A DNA stretch of 64,000 nucleotides from Melastoma dodecandrum (Eukaryota > Streptophyta > Magnoliopsida > Myrtales > Melastomataceae). Shown here piece after piece: positions 47,885 to 58,906 of the stretch. The position numbers and the translations under genes are program-made. The notes under the pieces are model-generated. The model saw nothing but the letters and a program-made list of their open reading frames with translations. It searched no databases and was not told the DNA's origin. The DNA lies in the NCBI GenBank assembly GCA_029817715.1, contig JARUPY010000606.1:3968001-4032000 (forward strand), read 5' to 3'. Positions within the stretch are counted from its first letter, which is position 1. Every line of letters begins with the position of its first letter.

Positions 47885-49300
47885 GTCAACCCCAGCGGTT
47901 AATCAAGTGGGATCTCTCGTGACGCGGGAACTGGTTGAAGGTAATTACAGTTCCTGGGGACGGTCATTTGAGCTAGTATTATCCATCAAGAACAAGTTGG
48001 GTTTTGTCGATGGTAGCATACCTAAGCCTTTAGAGAACAATGTTCTGTTTCCGGCTTGGAGGAAGAGTAACAATATGGTGAAATCCTAGATTTAGTGTTC
48101 CGTGTCTCTTCCTATTGACTCCACGATTTTCTACCTAGACTCAGCCACAGAAATTTGGAATGAATTAAAGGAAAGGTACGCGGAGTCAGACGAATCTAGA
48201 ATTTGTCAATTGCAGCACCAATATCATGCTTTGGTACATGGCTCCAGGTTGGTTGCAGCCTTCTACAATGAGATGTTGGCAATCTTGCATGAACTTCGAG
48301 TTTACAGGCCCCTGCCGCAATGTGATTGTCGGAAGTGTGAATATAATTGGATTAGGGAGTTTGTGGAGAAACAAAAGAAAGACATGGTGTTTAAATTTCT
48401 TGCAGGGTTGAATGACGAGTATGTTGTGCTTAGAACGCATATTTTTGCTGCGAAAGCCATTCCCGACTCTGGGCGAAGCTTATAATACAGTTCAGAGAGA
48501 GGACGTTCAACGCAGTGCAATACTTGGCAGCTTGGAATATGTAGACAATCCCATGATAGCAACAACAACTAAACCAGATGAATCACATATGTCCGTAGGA
48601 GTTGAGAAGATAAGGGGAAGAGTTGAGCTCATATGTGATCATTGTGTAGATGCTACCAACTTGTTGGTTTCCCAAAGAGTCGATGTGGAGGAAGAGGAAG
48701 ACGACCTCCATTGACTAGATCTTACAATAGTTTCGGGAGAAGATCAGTCAACTTATTTGGAAGCATTACATATGAGAGGTCAGAGGATGGAATGGAGTCT
48801 TCCCCACAACTGAATCTCTCCAAGATACAAGTTCAAAGGCTGATGCGATGCTGAATGTGGATGACTCTAGCAAGACTGGTTCGGTGACTCAACCAAAATG
48901 GACATAACTAGGGCTCAATTTACAATCGTTCCCCACCTAAAAACTGTGCAAGTGGTATATTTCCTAAACCTCGAGTCGTATCCTTCTTATGAAATAACAT
49001 AACATCTAAAAACGCTATAACTTGGCTCATAAATGCGGGTGCCACATATCATGTTGTTGCACACCTAAAAGTATTCAGTACCTATTCATAATTGATTCCC
49101 CCTTTACAGATCCAGCTACCAAATAACTCTACGATTCTTGCAATACATGCAGGGTTGGTTAAACTTTCTTTTGGCCTTGTCTTGGAAAATGCCTTGTTTG
49201 TTCCTACATTTCAATTAAATCTAATCTCAGTTAGCAAACTTACCTTGAAAAGTACCCTTATCATCATTTTTTTTTCTCAAATTGGTGTTTCATCAAGGAC
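47885..49300 (+). pseudogene. Copia gag, second part
   Basis: Resumes after the gypsy with LVEGNYSSWGRSFELVL and KNKLGFVDGSIPKP, the UBN2-type copia gag. Stops (near 48090, 48482) and frameshifts break it. ILHELRVYRPLPQCDC, a usual copia gag stretch, lies at about 48285. A protease remnant with WLINAGATYH-like sequence is near 49030. Confidence 0.8.
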
Positions 49301-49423
49301 TTGCAAACATGGATGAGGATTGGATGGGCTAAGAGGAGAGATAATCTATATGAGATGGAAGGAGAGGTAGTTGTTGCTGAATAGGATACTTGCCTTCAAG
49401 TTAGAAATGACACCATAAACAAT

Positions 49424-50760
49424 ATGCAGGCTTCTTTTTGTTCTGTTAATAGTCTTGCACAAACTCATACTTTAGACATGTTTGACTTGTGGCACTTGCG
49501 ACTTGGGCATATTTCAATGAAAAAGGCAAATCTCATACATGAGTTTGATTCATCTGTTTCAATAATGCCTCATAATATATGCACAATATGTCATGAGTCT
49601 AAGCAAAAGAGTTTGGTCTTTACTTTAAGTACCACTCAAATAAGCGGACCATTTGAATTGATACACTGTGATATATGGGGGCCATATTCCCAAGTTGCCT
49701 TAGGTGGTTTTTGGTATTTCTTAACTATTGCAGATGATTACACTAGAATCACTTGGGTATATCTCATGCAATGCAAATCAGAAACAAGAAATATACTTAA
49801 GCAATTTTACAACTTTGTCCATGTATAGTTTGATTCAAACATCAAGGTCATTAGAAGTGACAATGGAGTTGAGTTTGCTTTTTCAGGCTTTAACATAGAT
49901 AAGGACATATTGTACCAGAAAAGTTGTGTTGAAAGTCTACAGCAAAATGGTAAGTAGAGCGAAAACATCAACACCTTTTACAAGTAACCAGACCCTTGTT
50001 ATTTCAGGCAAAGATGCCTAACTAGTTCTGGGGACATGCCCTTCTTAGTGCAACATATATCATAAACAGGATCCCAACCAAAGTTCTTTAACACATAACA
50101 CCCTTTGAAGCCTTATTTCACAAGAAACCCACTTACAAATTTATGAGAGTTTTGGTTCCTTATGCTATGCATGCACATCTCTTAAGGGCGTAAGAAACTT
50201 GATAAACGGGCAAGAAAATGTGTCTTCACAGGATATCCGTTTAATGTCAAATGATACTATCTTTTTTACTTAGATTCGCATGCTATCTTTATATCCAGAG
50301 ATACCATATTTCATGAAACCATATTTCCTTTCAAAACACTACAACAGAGGATCATGCATCATTTCAACCAGCTTTACCGACACTTTTAGATGATTTGTCT
50401 TCTGTTGAACCATGTTATGCATTTTCTGATACAACCATATCTGATAAATGTACTGATCATTTGGATAACATTGATCTTAACAATGGTATAAGTGATTTTT
50501 CTGGCTTAAGACGAAGTAACCGGAATAGAAAATATCCTACTTATCTCAAAGATTATCATCATAGATTATCTCTCACGTTGACAGATCCATCATCATCAAG
50601 TTTGCAAAATCGGTCAGCGTCTTCTTTTCCTGCTTTATATACCATTGAACCTTACATTTCTTATCAAGACCTGTTTGCATCATATAAAGTCATTGTTGTG
50701 TCCCTGGAAATTATTCAAGAGCCACAATCTTTTAGTCAAACAAGAGTTATTCCACATTAG
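49424..50760 (+). pseudogene. Copia integrase (broken)
   Basis: The pre-integrase zinc finger (LWHLRLGHIS ... CTICHESKQ) and the catalytic core start (LIHCDIWGPYSQVALGG, TIADDYTRITWVYLM) are at 49424-49828; the remainder is degraded. A linker region to reverse transcriptase (RRSNRNRKYPTYLKDY) is at 50395-50757. Confidence 0.85.
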
Positions 50761-52274
50761 CAAGCTGCTATGGCTGATGAATTAAAAGCCTTAAAAGAGA
50801 ATCATACATGTGATTTAACAGCCTTACCTGTCAACAAAAGAACTATTGGATGTAGATGGGTCTACAAGGTAAAGCTTAAAGCAAATGGCACAGAGGAGCA
50901 ATACAAAGCTAGATTGGTCGCCAAAGGCTATACATAACGTGAAGGCTTTGATTATGAGGAAACCTTCAGCCATGTGGCCAAGCATACAATAGTCTGAGTA
51001 TTCTTTGCCTTGGCTGTGCGATAAAAGGCTGGTGTTTGCATCAGTATGACATTCATAATGCCTTTTTACACGACGACTTGAATGAGGAGATCTACATGAG
51101 TTTATCAACAGGCCTGGAGTTTCAGGGGGAGTGTGGATCTTATGAGTAGTAGTGTACAGGTTGAGAAAGTCTCTTTACGGGCTTAAACAAGCCTCAAGGT
51201 ATTGGAAAGTTAACAGCATGTTTAACTGCCTTTGGTTTTCAACAATCTAAGGCATATTATTCTCTTTTTACCAAACAAGCTGGAAATGAATTTGTGGCTG
51301 TTTTGGTGTACGTTGATGACATGACAATGGCTGGTTCGAGTAATCAAGTCATAGAAGAGTTGTATTGTCATCTTCAGAAGGAATTCAAAATAAGAGATCT
51401 AGGCGACTTAAGGTATTTTATTGGTCTCGAGATTGCGAGGTCAAGAAATGGATTATTTATCTCACAGAGAAGCTACACCTTAAGGCTGTTGGAAAACATG
51501 GGAAAGCTTGCTATCAAGCCCGATTCCATACCCATATTACCAGGACAGAAGCTGAGGCGTTCAACTGAAACTTTTGAAGTTGATGCGACCTCTTATAGAC
51601 AATTGGTGGGAAGACTTATCTATCTGGGAGTCACACGGCCAGATATAGCCTTCGTTGTACACACGTTATCACAGTTTATGGACAAGCAAACTTCACAACA
51701 CTGGCATGCGGCATGCTATGTATTAAGGTATTTGAAGGGCAGCACATGAAAGGGAGTTTTGTTTCCCAGCTATAACAGCTTTCATTTACAAGCATTTTCG
51801 GATAATAATTGGGACAGTTGTGTTGACACTCGAGGATCAACAACAGCTTTCTGCATATTCATTGGAGATTCGTTGGTCAGTTAGAGATCAAAGAAGCAAC
51901 CAACTATTTTGAGAAGATTGACTGAGGCCGAATACATGGCCATCGCAGACACTGCTACAGAAGTGATTTGGTTGATGACCCTTCTAAGGGATTTCATAGT
52001 ACCACAATTGCAATCTGTCGATCTCTATTGTGACAATAGATAAGCAATTTATTTGAGTAAAAATCTAGTATTTCATGAATGTACGAAGCATGTGGAGATA
52101 GACCTACACTTTGTTCGCGAGAAGGTTCAAGCAGGTGTCATAAAGGTGCTACATAAGGGAACTGATCTGCAACTGGCAGATTTATTTACTAATGGATTAC
52201 ACACTCTCAGGTTTGAGTTTCTAACCAGCAAGATGGGATTGCGAGACATTTATGGATTTCATCTCGAAGGGGAG
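50758..52274 (+). pseudogene. Copia reverse transcriptase and RNase H (broken)
   Basis: Starts after TAG with AVNKRTIGCRWVYKVK-like sequence and many stops until 51294. Then open: VLVYVDDMTMAG with the YVDD catalytic motif intact, IRDLGDLRYFIGLEIARS, YRQLVGRLIYLGVTRPDIAF. RNase H parts follow to 52270 (TEAEYMAIADTATEVIWL; VEIDLHFVREKV). Stop codons occur near 51749, 51880 and 52040. Confidence 0.87.
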
Positions 52275-52526
52275 TGTGGACAAACAGAGTATTGTCAAGA
52301 TGAGAGCACGGTAAGCTCACCGTGTGAAGGCAAGAACAAGGGAGGAGATGTTACAACGTCAGGAGGAGATGTTACAAGGCCAAATAATTCGGTGGACTGT
52401 TTTATCGCAAATAATAGATCCAAGATCCAATAAGAAGGGACACGATTGTAATTTCTTATGCATAAGTTTGTTTGGAGACAGATAACAAATTTTCTCTAGG
52501 GACATTTAGCCGCCTGACGACTTTCA
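52275..52526 (+). repeat. Copia 3' LTR (internally deleted)
   Basis: 252 bp; lacks about 106 bp present in the 5' LTR. Starts TGTGGACAAACAG, ends CTTTCA. Confidence 0.88.
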
Positions 52527-52788
52527 CCAAGGAAATCAGTGATGTCGATCGACGCGGAAGACTTCTAGCGATGATGGTTGATGTAATAATACATATTGTG
52601 GACGTGCAAACGTATAATATTGGGGACTTCTTTACGACTTCTTTCTTTTTCCCCTTAAAAATTAATTTTAGAAAATTATATTAGATTGTCATTGCTCTTT
52701 CGGACATGTTACTCTCGGACTATTAACACTTTGTCTTCCAATATATAGAATTATTCTCTGTGGACAAAATTGCAATCCTCCATTGGGA

Positions 52789-52802
52789 CCCCCCCCCCCC
52801 CC
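52789..52802. repeat. 14-base C homopolymer
   Basis: An uninterrupted C run upstream of the PRA1-family gene. Confidence 0.9.
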
Positions 52803-52954
52803 AAACGAAATCGACCAAAAATAACAATAATTTGTTTTCGTTAATATCTATGAGATTAATTAGAATGACGTCCAATGACTAATTTGTTTTCAACCACAAA
52901 TTAATCTATTTGTCGTCATTAGTTTACCTCCATTAAATCATTATCACTCCCCTC

Positions 52955-52962
52955 TATATAAA
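52955..52962 (+). promoter_or_regulatory. TATA box of the PRA1-family gene
   Basis: TATATAAA, 120 bp before the ATG at 53075, giving a leader of about 85-90 nt. That leader contains a CT repeat (about 53010-53030) and a TA repeat (about 53029-53041). Confidence 0.6.
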
Positions 52963-53074
52963 CTCGCTATCACTTATTCGTATAAACCGCAAATAATTTA
53001 CACCGATTGATCCCCTCTCTCTCTCTCTCTATATATATATATCTTCGTCGTCAAGAGTTTTACGAGCTAGTCCC

Positions 53075-53677
53075 ATGGCTGCCAGGCTAAGGCCATCTGC
53101 CGCCTCGCACACCCTCCCAGTGACGGCGGACCCAGATGGCGCCCCCGGTGTTTGGAGGCCCCCACAACCCCCCTCACGGTTTGTTTTCCCTTTCAATGTG
53201 CCAGCCACCCCAGAGGCGTTGGCCATCCGGATCATGAAGAACGCTGGCCACTTCGGCATGTTCTATGTGCTTCTGATGTGGGTCGGGCTGTCGATTGCCC
53301 TCCTGGTCGACCGCAGCACGAGGGGCTCCATTTCGATACTCCTCTGGATGACTGCCGTGACCAACTCCTTCCTTGTACTCTTGAGGCTCATGCCGCACCC
53401 AATTTTCATGTACAGGGCTGTGGATAAGGCCCTCGTGTTGTTCGGCCTCGGGGCTGTGACAGTGGTCGGGCTCGTGATGACAGATGCTGGGATCCATATG
53501 CTTATCACGATCGCAATCGGGTTACCGGTCGTTTTAGTCCATGCGGCACTCTGGAGGGACGATCTACGTCCTGTGAGCGGTAATGGTAGCGCAGTCATCG
53601 AGGAGGAGATGTCAGAGGTGTCGGAATTCACCATCGCTCTGGTTGATGGCCCTCGGTCTGACGAGGTTGTTGCGTGA
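53075..53677 (+). CDS. PRA1-family protein (prenylated Rab acceptor)
   Basis: A single exon of 200 residues. PRA1 proteins sit in endomembranes and help recruit prenylated Rab GTPases; plant members lack introns, as here. Seen: a Pro-rich N-terminus, the family block FVFPFNVPATPEALAIRI (about 37-54), then four hydrophobic segments in two pairs (about 65-80, 88-104, 118-134, 139-155) with GIHMLITIAIGLPVVLVHAALW near the end of the domain. The tail is acidic (VIEEEMSEVSEF). Codon use is GC-rich, unlike the AT-rich surroundings. It appears intact. Confidence 0.9.
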   Translation: MAARLRPSAASHTLPVTADPDGAPGVWRPPQPPSRFVFPFNVPATPEALAIRIMKNAGHFGMFYVLLMWVGLSIALLVDRSTRGSISILLWMTAVTNSFLVLLRLMPHPIFMYRAVDKALVLFGLGAVTVVGLVMTDAGIHMLITIAIGLPVVLVHAALWRDDLRPVSGNGSAVIEEEMSEVSEFTIALVDGPRSDEVVA

Positions 53678-53679
53678 CC

Positions 53680-55080
53680 ACGCTGATGTGATTCCCAAAT
53701 GTGTCGTGTGGTTTATTTAGATTAAATTTTATTGCTTCCCTATTCTAATATAAAATTTCGTTCAGACGTTCTTGCAGAGCTAAACTATTACAACTTTGTA
53801 TAGATCCACCACAGTTTATATGAATTTGTTACCCTCGGCGAGCGTGTGATACATATTGCCATAGAAACCAAAACTTTCGTTTTCACAACTTCAAATAGAG
53901 TCCGAAATTATTACGATTACATCAATCTAATTTTGGAAAAATATACTATCGTAATCATAACTTCTAAAGAACCTTTTATCAACTTATATATATTTTCCGT
54001 GACTATGTATTTGACAGCCGTCCCCACATTCTCCTCCTCCTCCTCCTCCATCGCCAACTTCATCAGCGATGCTACTACCAACCAACGACTCTAAAAGCCC
54101 GACCACGTCGGCTTCATCCGTCGCTGCCGCTGATCATCCGCCTCCCCGCCCGTTCCAAATCGACCTTAATTAGATCTCCCTCAACTCCCCTTCCCCCACC
54201 GCGTAGACGCGTCAGGCCTTTTCCTCTCCCTTGACCTGTGCCTCATACGACCGTGTTGGCGGTAAGGGCGATGTCGTGGTGTTCGATGGGTGTGAAAGGA
54301 CATAAATTTAATTTTGAGGGTTGATTAATTTCCTAATTATAAGAAATTCGAGAATTTTGAATATTAATGAAAGAATTTTTGTCATTTTTCTATGAACGGA
54401 ATAAATTTCGTTTTGCGCCCTTATGTATTAAAAATATATTAAATTAAAATTATAAGATTAAAAATATTGAATTACCTCATTGATACAGGCATCGTGATTT
54501 CATTTTAATCGTGATGATTCTGTCGGGAATGAATGGATTTGTAAGGAGAGGGGAGTCGGGGAGTCGGTGGTGGGGGAGACGGGTGGGAGAGACACGTGGC
54601 GACGGATGAGAGGAGGGTGTGGGAAAGAGCTTAGTCCATAAGCTAAGGTGGATTTAATTTCTAGGCTGGCATCCCATGGAGCATACGTCCAATTTATTTT
54701 GAAATTGGATAAAATATAAAGTAAAAGAAAAAAATTACAAAACAAAAAGTTTTTGAAAAAGTTACCGCGTATATTTAACCCAATTTATTTATAGTACTAC
54801 GGTTGATCACGTAGTTGCAATTTAAATGAAGAACATCATAAAAAAAATGAAAGTATTGTTGTCAGTATATATTTTCTTTTGTTTCAAATCAGATTACTGA
54901 GTACATTTTTATTAAGGCGATATAATACTTTTCTGCAAATTCTTTCTACTTGAAAAATGGTTCATACATTTTTAAAGTTTTATAACATATTGATCAATCT
55001 ATTATTTGTTATTATGCTAGGAAATTCTTGTTTTTTTTTAGGATGTTAGTTAGGATGAATAAGTAATTTTGTTTTTATTG
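53680..55080. other. Intergenic, no gene seen
   Basis: AT-rich, with short Ser/Pro-coding patches (about 54020-54230) that do not form a gene. Confidence 0.5.
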
Positions 55081-55084
55081 TTTT

Positions 55085-55930
55085 GTAGGGAGCCAACCAT
55101 AAGGTAAGAAATGAAGGGGTTTGCAAGGTGCTTGGAAGTTAAAAAGAGATTACGGAAAAGTGGTAACATTGGACGTATCATTATACATAAAGATAAAGAT
55201 ATTTCCGTTAGTCCACGCGAGAAATTATTCTAGATGAAAATCGATATATTTACTACAATGCTAGCTCCTTGTTTTATTGGCATAAGATTTCAGATGAAAA
55301 GAAACAATTTATTTTCAACAAACTTTCTGTATATATTCTTATAATTTGTAATGCATTATATTTTATAAAGTGAGTTTGAAATTGACTTGACGAATAATTA
55401 TGCAAAAGAAGTTGTGGACAATCTAATTGAAAAACTATTTCAACAATATAAGTATAGGCTTTCCTTAAAACACCTCAAGTTCGCTACTCGCTCATTAAAA
55501 TCGATACTGAATTGGCCGATTAGGGAGCTTTTATGTGAGCACTTTGAGAGTGTTTAAATTTAAGATAACGTATTATTATCATTTATTTTTTTATTTGTAC
55601 ATGACATTTATTTTTTTCTTAGAAGTAAATCATTATTCTCGATCTAAGTAAATATGTAGAAGATTATATAAAATGACATGCCAAGCTTTATTGTCAAAGA
55701 TTTTAATCTCATTATTTAGAAATTCAAATTCAATGTCTTCTATTCAAGCACAAGAAGGAATTCAAATACTAAAGTCACAACGACAAGCTCAAAAGGTGCT
55801 AAAAGATAAAATCAAGAGTTAACAATTAACAATCGATGAACTACAAAAATCACACGAAGAGCTCGCTCGTATGGTCAGGTGGTTAATTTTTCAGTCGAGC
55901 ACTTGGTGTGCTTCTTCATACTAGGCATAA
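55085..55930 (+). pseudogene. En/Spm-type plant transposase remnant (Transposase_24-like)
   Basis: Plus-strand fragments in shifting frames: KGFARCLEVKKRLRKSGN then IIIHKDKDISVSPREKL; next a block beginning SEFEIDLTNNYAKEVVDN and leading to YKYRLSLKHLK; later a coiled-coil bit (ILKSQRQAQKVLKDKI and LQKSHEELARMVRW). This order matches the plant protein family associated with Ptta/En/Spm transposons. Stops interrupt it. No ends or target duplication could be found. Confidence 0.65.
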
Positions 55931-55934
55931 GGGT

Positions 55935-58200
55935 AACGATTAATTTTTATTTATTTATTTCTATTAATTACATATAATTTAATAACAAATTTTAATTTTA
56001 TTCTAACCAGATGAAAATTTTTAAATTTTTATAAGATTGTCATTGCGGATGAGATGGAATTTAATCAATAGTCGAAATTGTATTTTAATATATTTTTCAT
56101 TTTAAATTATTTAAACAAATGAAGTTTGTAAGTATTATTATATTGCTTGATAACTATTCATTATATTTCTCATAAAAAGCTTTGGGGCAAGATGCGGGAA
56201 GGTTGAGAAGGATTGTCCGGATCATTAAAGGCAGTTTATGATTTCCTAAAGTAAGGGCCTTAATATTTCTATTACCAGAATCATGAGCTTATGCTGCAAA
56301 GAGATTGTCTTTCATGTTATGAATAAACTCATGTTTCTACTGAGAGAGTTATCGACGTGATTTGATATGAAAATCGTCATAATAAGAGAGCATGCAACAG
56401 AAGGAACAACTCTTATTAGCCATGAAGACCATAAAATGAGACAGTATATTGTGGTATACCCAAAATTAAGAGGAAGGTCAACAAGGAAGATATCACGACA
56501 ATAGATTATTCTGTTTGTGTTGTTTTGTATCGAATTTACAAATTTTGTTTAGAAATGTTCACTTTTAATAGTATGAATGTTTCATGCAAAACTAGGAAAC
56601 AATATTAAAAATGTTTTTCAGATCAAGTGAAAAATTCAAGTTTTTTTTTTTTGTAATTCATGCAATGCTGGTAATGTTTCTCTAACAACAATAATGAAGA
56701 AATATTCCATGCAGTGTTGGTTCTCTAATACCATTGCTATAAGTTAGTAACATCATAATCCTATCTCCTTCTTTCTAAGAAATGAAAAATGTACACTATA
56801 CTCCTTAATAAGATAACTACCAAGCTTCCTAAAAGATTTAATTCAGTCTTTGTTTTTCAATTCTCTTTTGTAAAATTATATTCCTACTTCTTGTACTTCA
56901 TGATCTTTCCTTCTAGCTTTATAATCCAATCATTTTTCATTTAATCTATCTTTTTCAACACATCGATCTTCTCTTCTAATATTTTCTTAGATTTCACAAG
57001 TTGCTTCAATACTTCCTTCTGGATGAATGAAAAGTCCTCGTCCAACCATCGAAAAAACCACAATCATCTTTTTGTTATTAAAAACACACAATGATTCGTA
57101 AAAAAAACCATTATAATTTCGTTACCATTACCCGCAAAACATCAGAACAGCTCTACTAAATGAACTACATAAATAATAGTGTCGGATATGACTATCTTTT
57201 AGGACGAACACCAAAAGAATCGACGGCATGAGTTCCTCTTACTCTAAAATGTATACAATGCAACCTTCCTTGCTTACATACTCGCCCGCCCACACTTTGA
57301 GCTCGAAACAACAACCTACTCAACTAAGATTTCTTTTGCTTTTGCCTTCAATAAGCTTCAATTACAAGTAGAGATGACTTACTATTCGATTGGAGTTTAT
57401 GGATCCTTTAATTCGAGGCAGAACACACTAAGCTGAGAGGGAGTTCACTCACTCATCAGTCTTCCCAAGGTGAGCCAATTACCGACCCGACATCCCTTAC
57501 TTAGCCCAATATGTACACCACGTCCGTAAAATTTTGTACAAGATCGAGTCTCCCCTTCATCCCCAATGTGAATTTCCAAGCTCTTTTCCTATACATCCAC
57601 AGGGCCTTTCCTCATCGCTCAATGATCGATCATTCCTTCTCGCGAGTAGTTTAGCTTCCAAGTAGAGATGATCGCGGACTCGGGTGGACGACCGTCGGTC
57701 ATTCAAACTAACTTATGAGGTTTCGATAATTTTCTAACACGAGGAATTAAAATCCCGCTTACCGCAACAAACTATTCTTTGGTGGGGGGATGAATGACAC
57801 CACCTTATGTGCTTAATAAGGAAAAGGGAAGAAGGGATGGGTGTGGGGTCTTTGTTCTGTTCTCTATCTTGTCCCCCTCCCCCGAAAAGTCATTTTATCC
57901 GCGACAGAATCGAGTCCTTCCCATCCGGGTGACACGTGTCCGACTCATTCACATTATCCTCTTTTCCTCCCTTTTTATTATTATTACTACCATTATTTTT
58001 TTGTAATATCATTTTCCCGCACAAGTGAATCCCCTCCGATCCGATTCTCACAATTGTTTTATTTCCTTCACTTTGTGCATATCATGAGGAAACAGGAGTA
58101 GTATATTAACATCGTTTTCGTGCCACGTAGAGACATGATAAATAAAGAAATACCCTCTTGGGAAGGGAAGCGGAGGGAGGGACAACAAGGTAATTTCAGG
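55935..58200. other. Intergenic, no gene seen
   Basis: Mostly AT-rich to 57 kb, then more mixed. No coding or structural feature supported. Confidence 0.5.
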
Positions 58201-58225
58201 TCGAGTGGGTGGGATGAAAAAGTCA

Positions 58226-58238
58226 GAAACTTCTGGAA
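58226..58238 (+). promoter_or_regulatory. Perfect three-unit heat-shock element (distal)
   Basis: GAAacTTCtgGAA, three alternating 5-bp units, 681 bp before the HSFB2 start codon. Confidence 0.65.
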
Positions 58239-58445
58239 AGAGGTGAATTGGATCGTCAACGTCATACGCCGGACCCCCAACCCCAGCCTGTCTTTTCCTT
58301 CTCGCACCTTCCTCCCCTCCTTCCTTTCATTTCTTTATTTTATTTTGGATGAGAATTTTAATAATATTATTTAAAAAATATACCATGAAATATGTGTTAG
58401 GAACTCATTTTTAAATTTCCAAGATAAATCGCCCCGTCCATTCTA

Positions 58446-58470
58446 GGACACGTGTGGGCCCTCCCACGTG
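58446..58470 (+). promoter_or_regulatory. Two CACGTG G-boxes upstream of HSFB2
   Basis: CACGTG occurs at about 58449 and again at about 58464, only 15 bp apart, about 450 bp before the start codon. Confidence 0.5.
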
Positions 58471-58596
58471 CGCCACTCCTCTCTCTCTCTCTGCCCTTCT
58501 CGAAGCGTCTTCGTTTTATCCCCATCCTTGGCTATACCTCTCCCTCCTTTCCTCATCCCTATCTCTTTCCCTTTCACCTAAACACACACCCGACGC

Positions 58597-58609
58597 GAAC
58601 CTTCTAGAA
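58597..58609 (+). promoter_or_regulatory. Perfect three-unit heat-shock element (proximal)
   Basis: GAAccTTCtaGAA, 310 bp before the HSFB2 start codon. Confidence 0.7.
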
Positions 58610-58752
58610 CCAACAGAAACCCCATCCGGAAGGAACCTAGGAAAAAACTACCCTTCTTCTCTCAGGAATTCCTCCCAACCCCCAGGGGTACGTCCCTCCT
58701 CCCTGACCAATCCCATCGGATCGAGCTGCTCTTGTTGTCGTTATTGTTGGGG

Positions 58753-58893
58753 ATGGAGGATGAGTGGTCGCGGTTGATGATATCTTCCTTCGGAATCTGT
58801 TTGGGACTCCGTCGTTTTCACCCTGTTGGTTTTTTTCCTCTCCTCCTTAGGAATCATTGGTATCTGATTCTGGACTGCGACGGCTGGATCTGA
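58753..58893 (+). CDS. Upstream ORF in the HSFB2 leader (46 aa)
   Basis: The ATG at 58753 starts [18 protein letters not shown] and the frame stops at 58891-58893, 13 bp before the main ATG. Known in the family: translation of Arabidopsis HSFB1 (TBF1) is held down by upstream ORFs. This peptide has no match I recognise. It matters only if transcription starts before 58753. Confidence 0.4.
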   Translation: MEDEWSRLMISSFGICLGLRRFHPVGFFPLLLRNHWYLILDCDGWI

Positions 58894-58906
58894 CGAGCCC
58901 AGCCGG

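Larger units (their letters stand above)
41517..52526 (+). mobile_element. Ty1/copia LTR retrotransposon (decayed) carrying a nested gypsy element
   Basis: The 5' LTR (41517-41874) and 3' LTR (52275-52526) start TGTGG and end TTCA. The PBS TGGTATCATAG follows the 5' LTR (an initiator Met tRNA match, shortened). The purine tract CGAAGGGGAG precedes the 3' LTR. Without the 5.9-kb gypsy insertion the element is about 5.1 kb, the usual copia size. Gene order gag, integrase, reverse transcriptase, RNase H fits copia. All frames have stops. The flanks do not form a target duplication (TGTAC against CCAAG). Confidence 0.92.
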
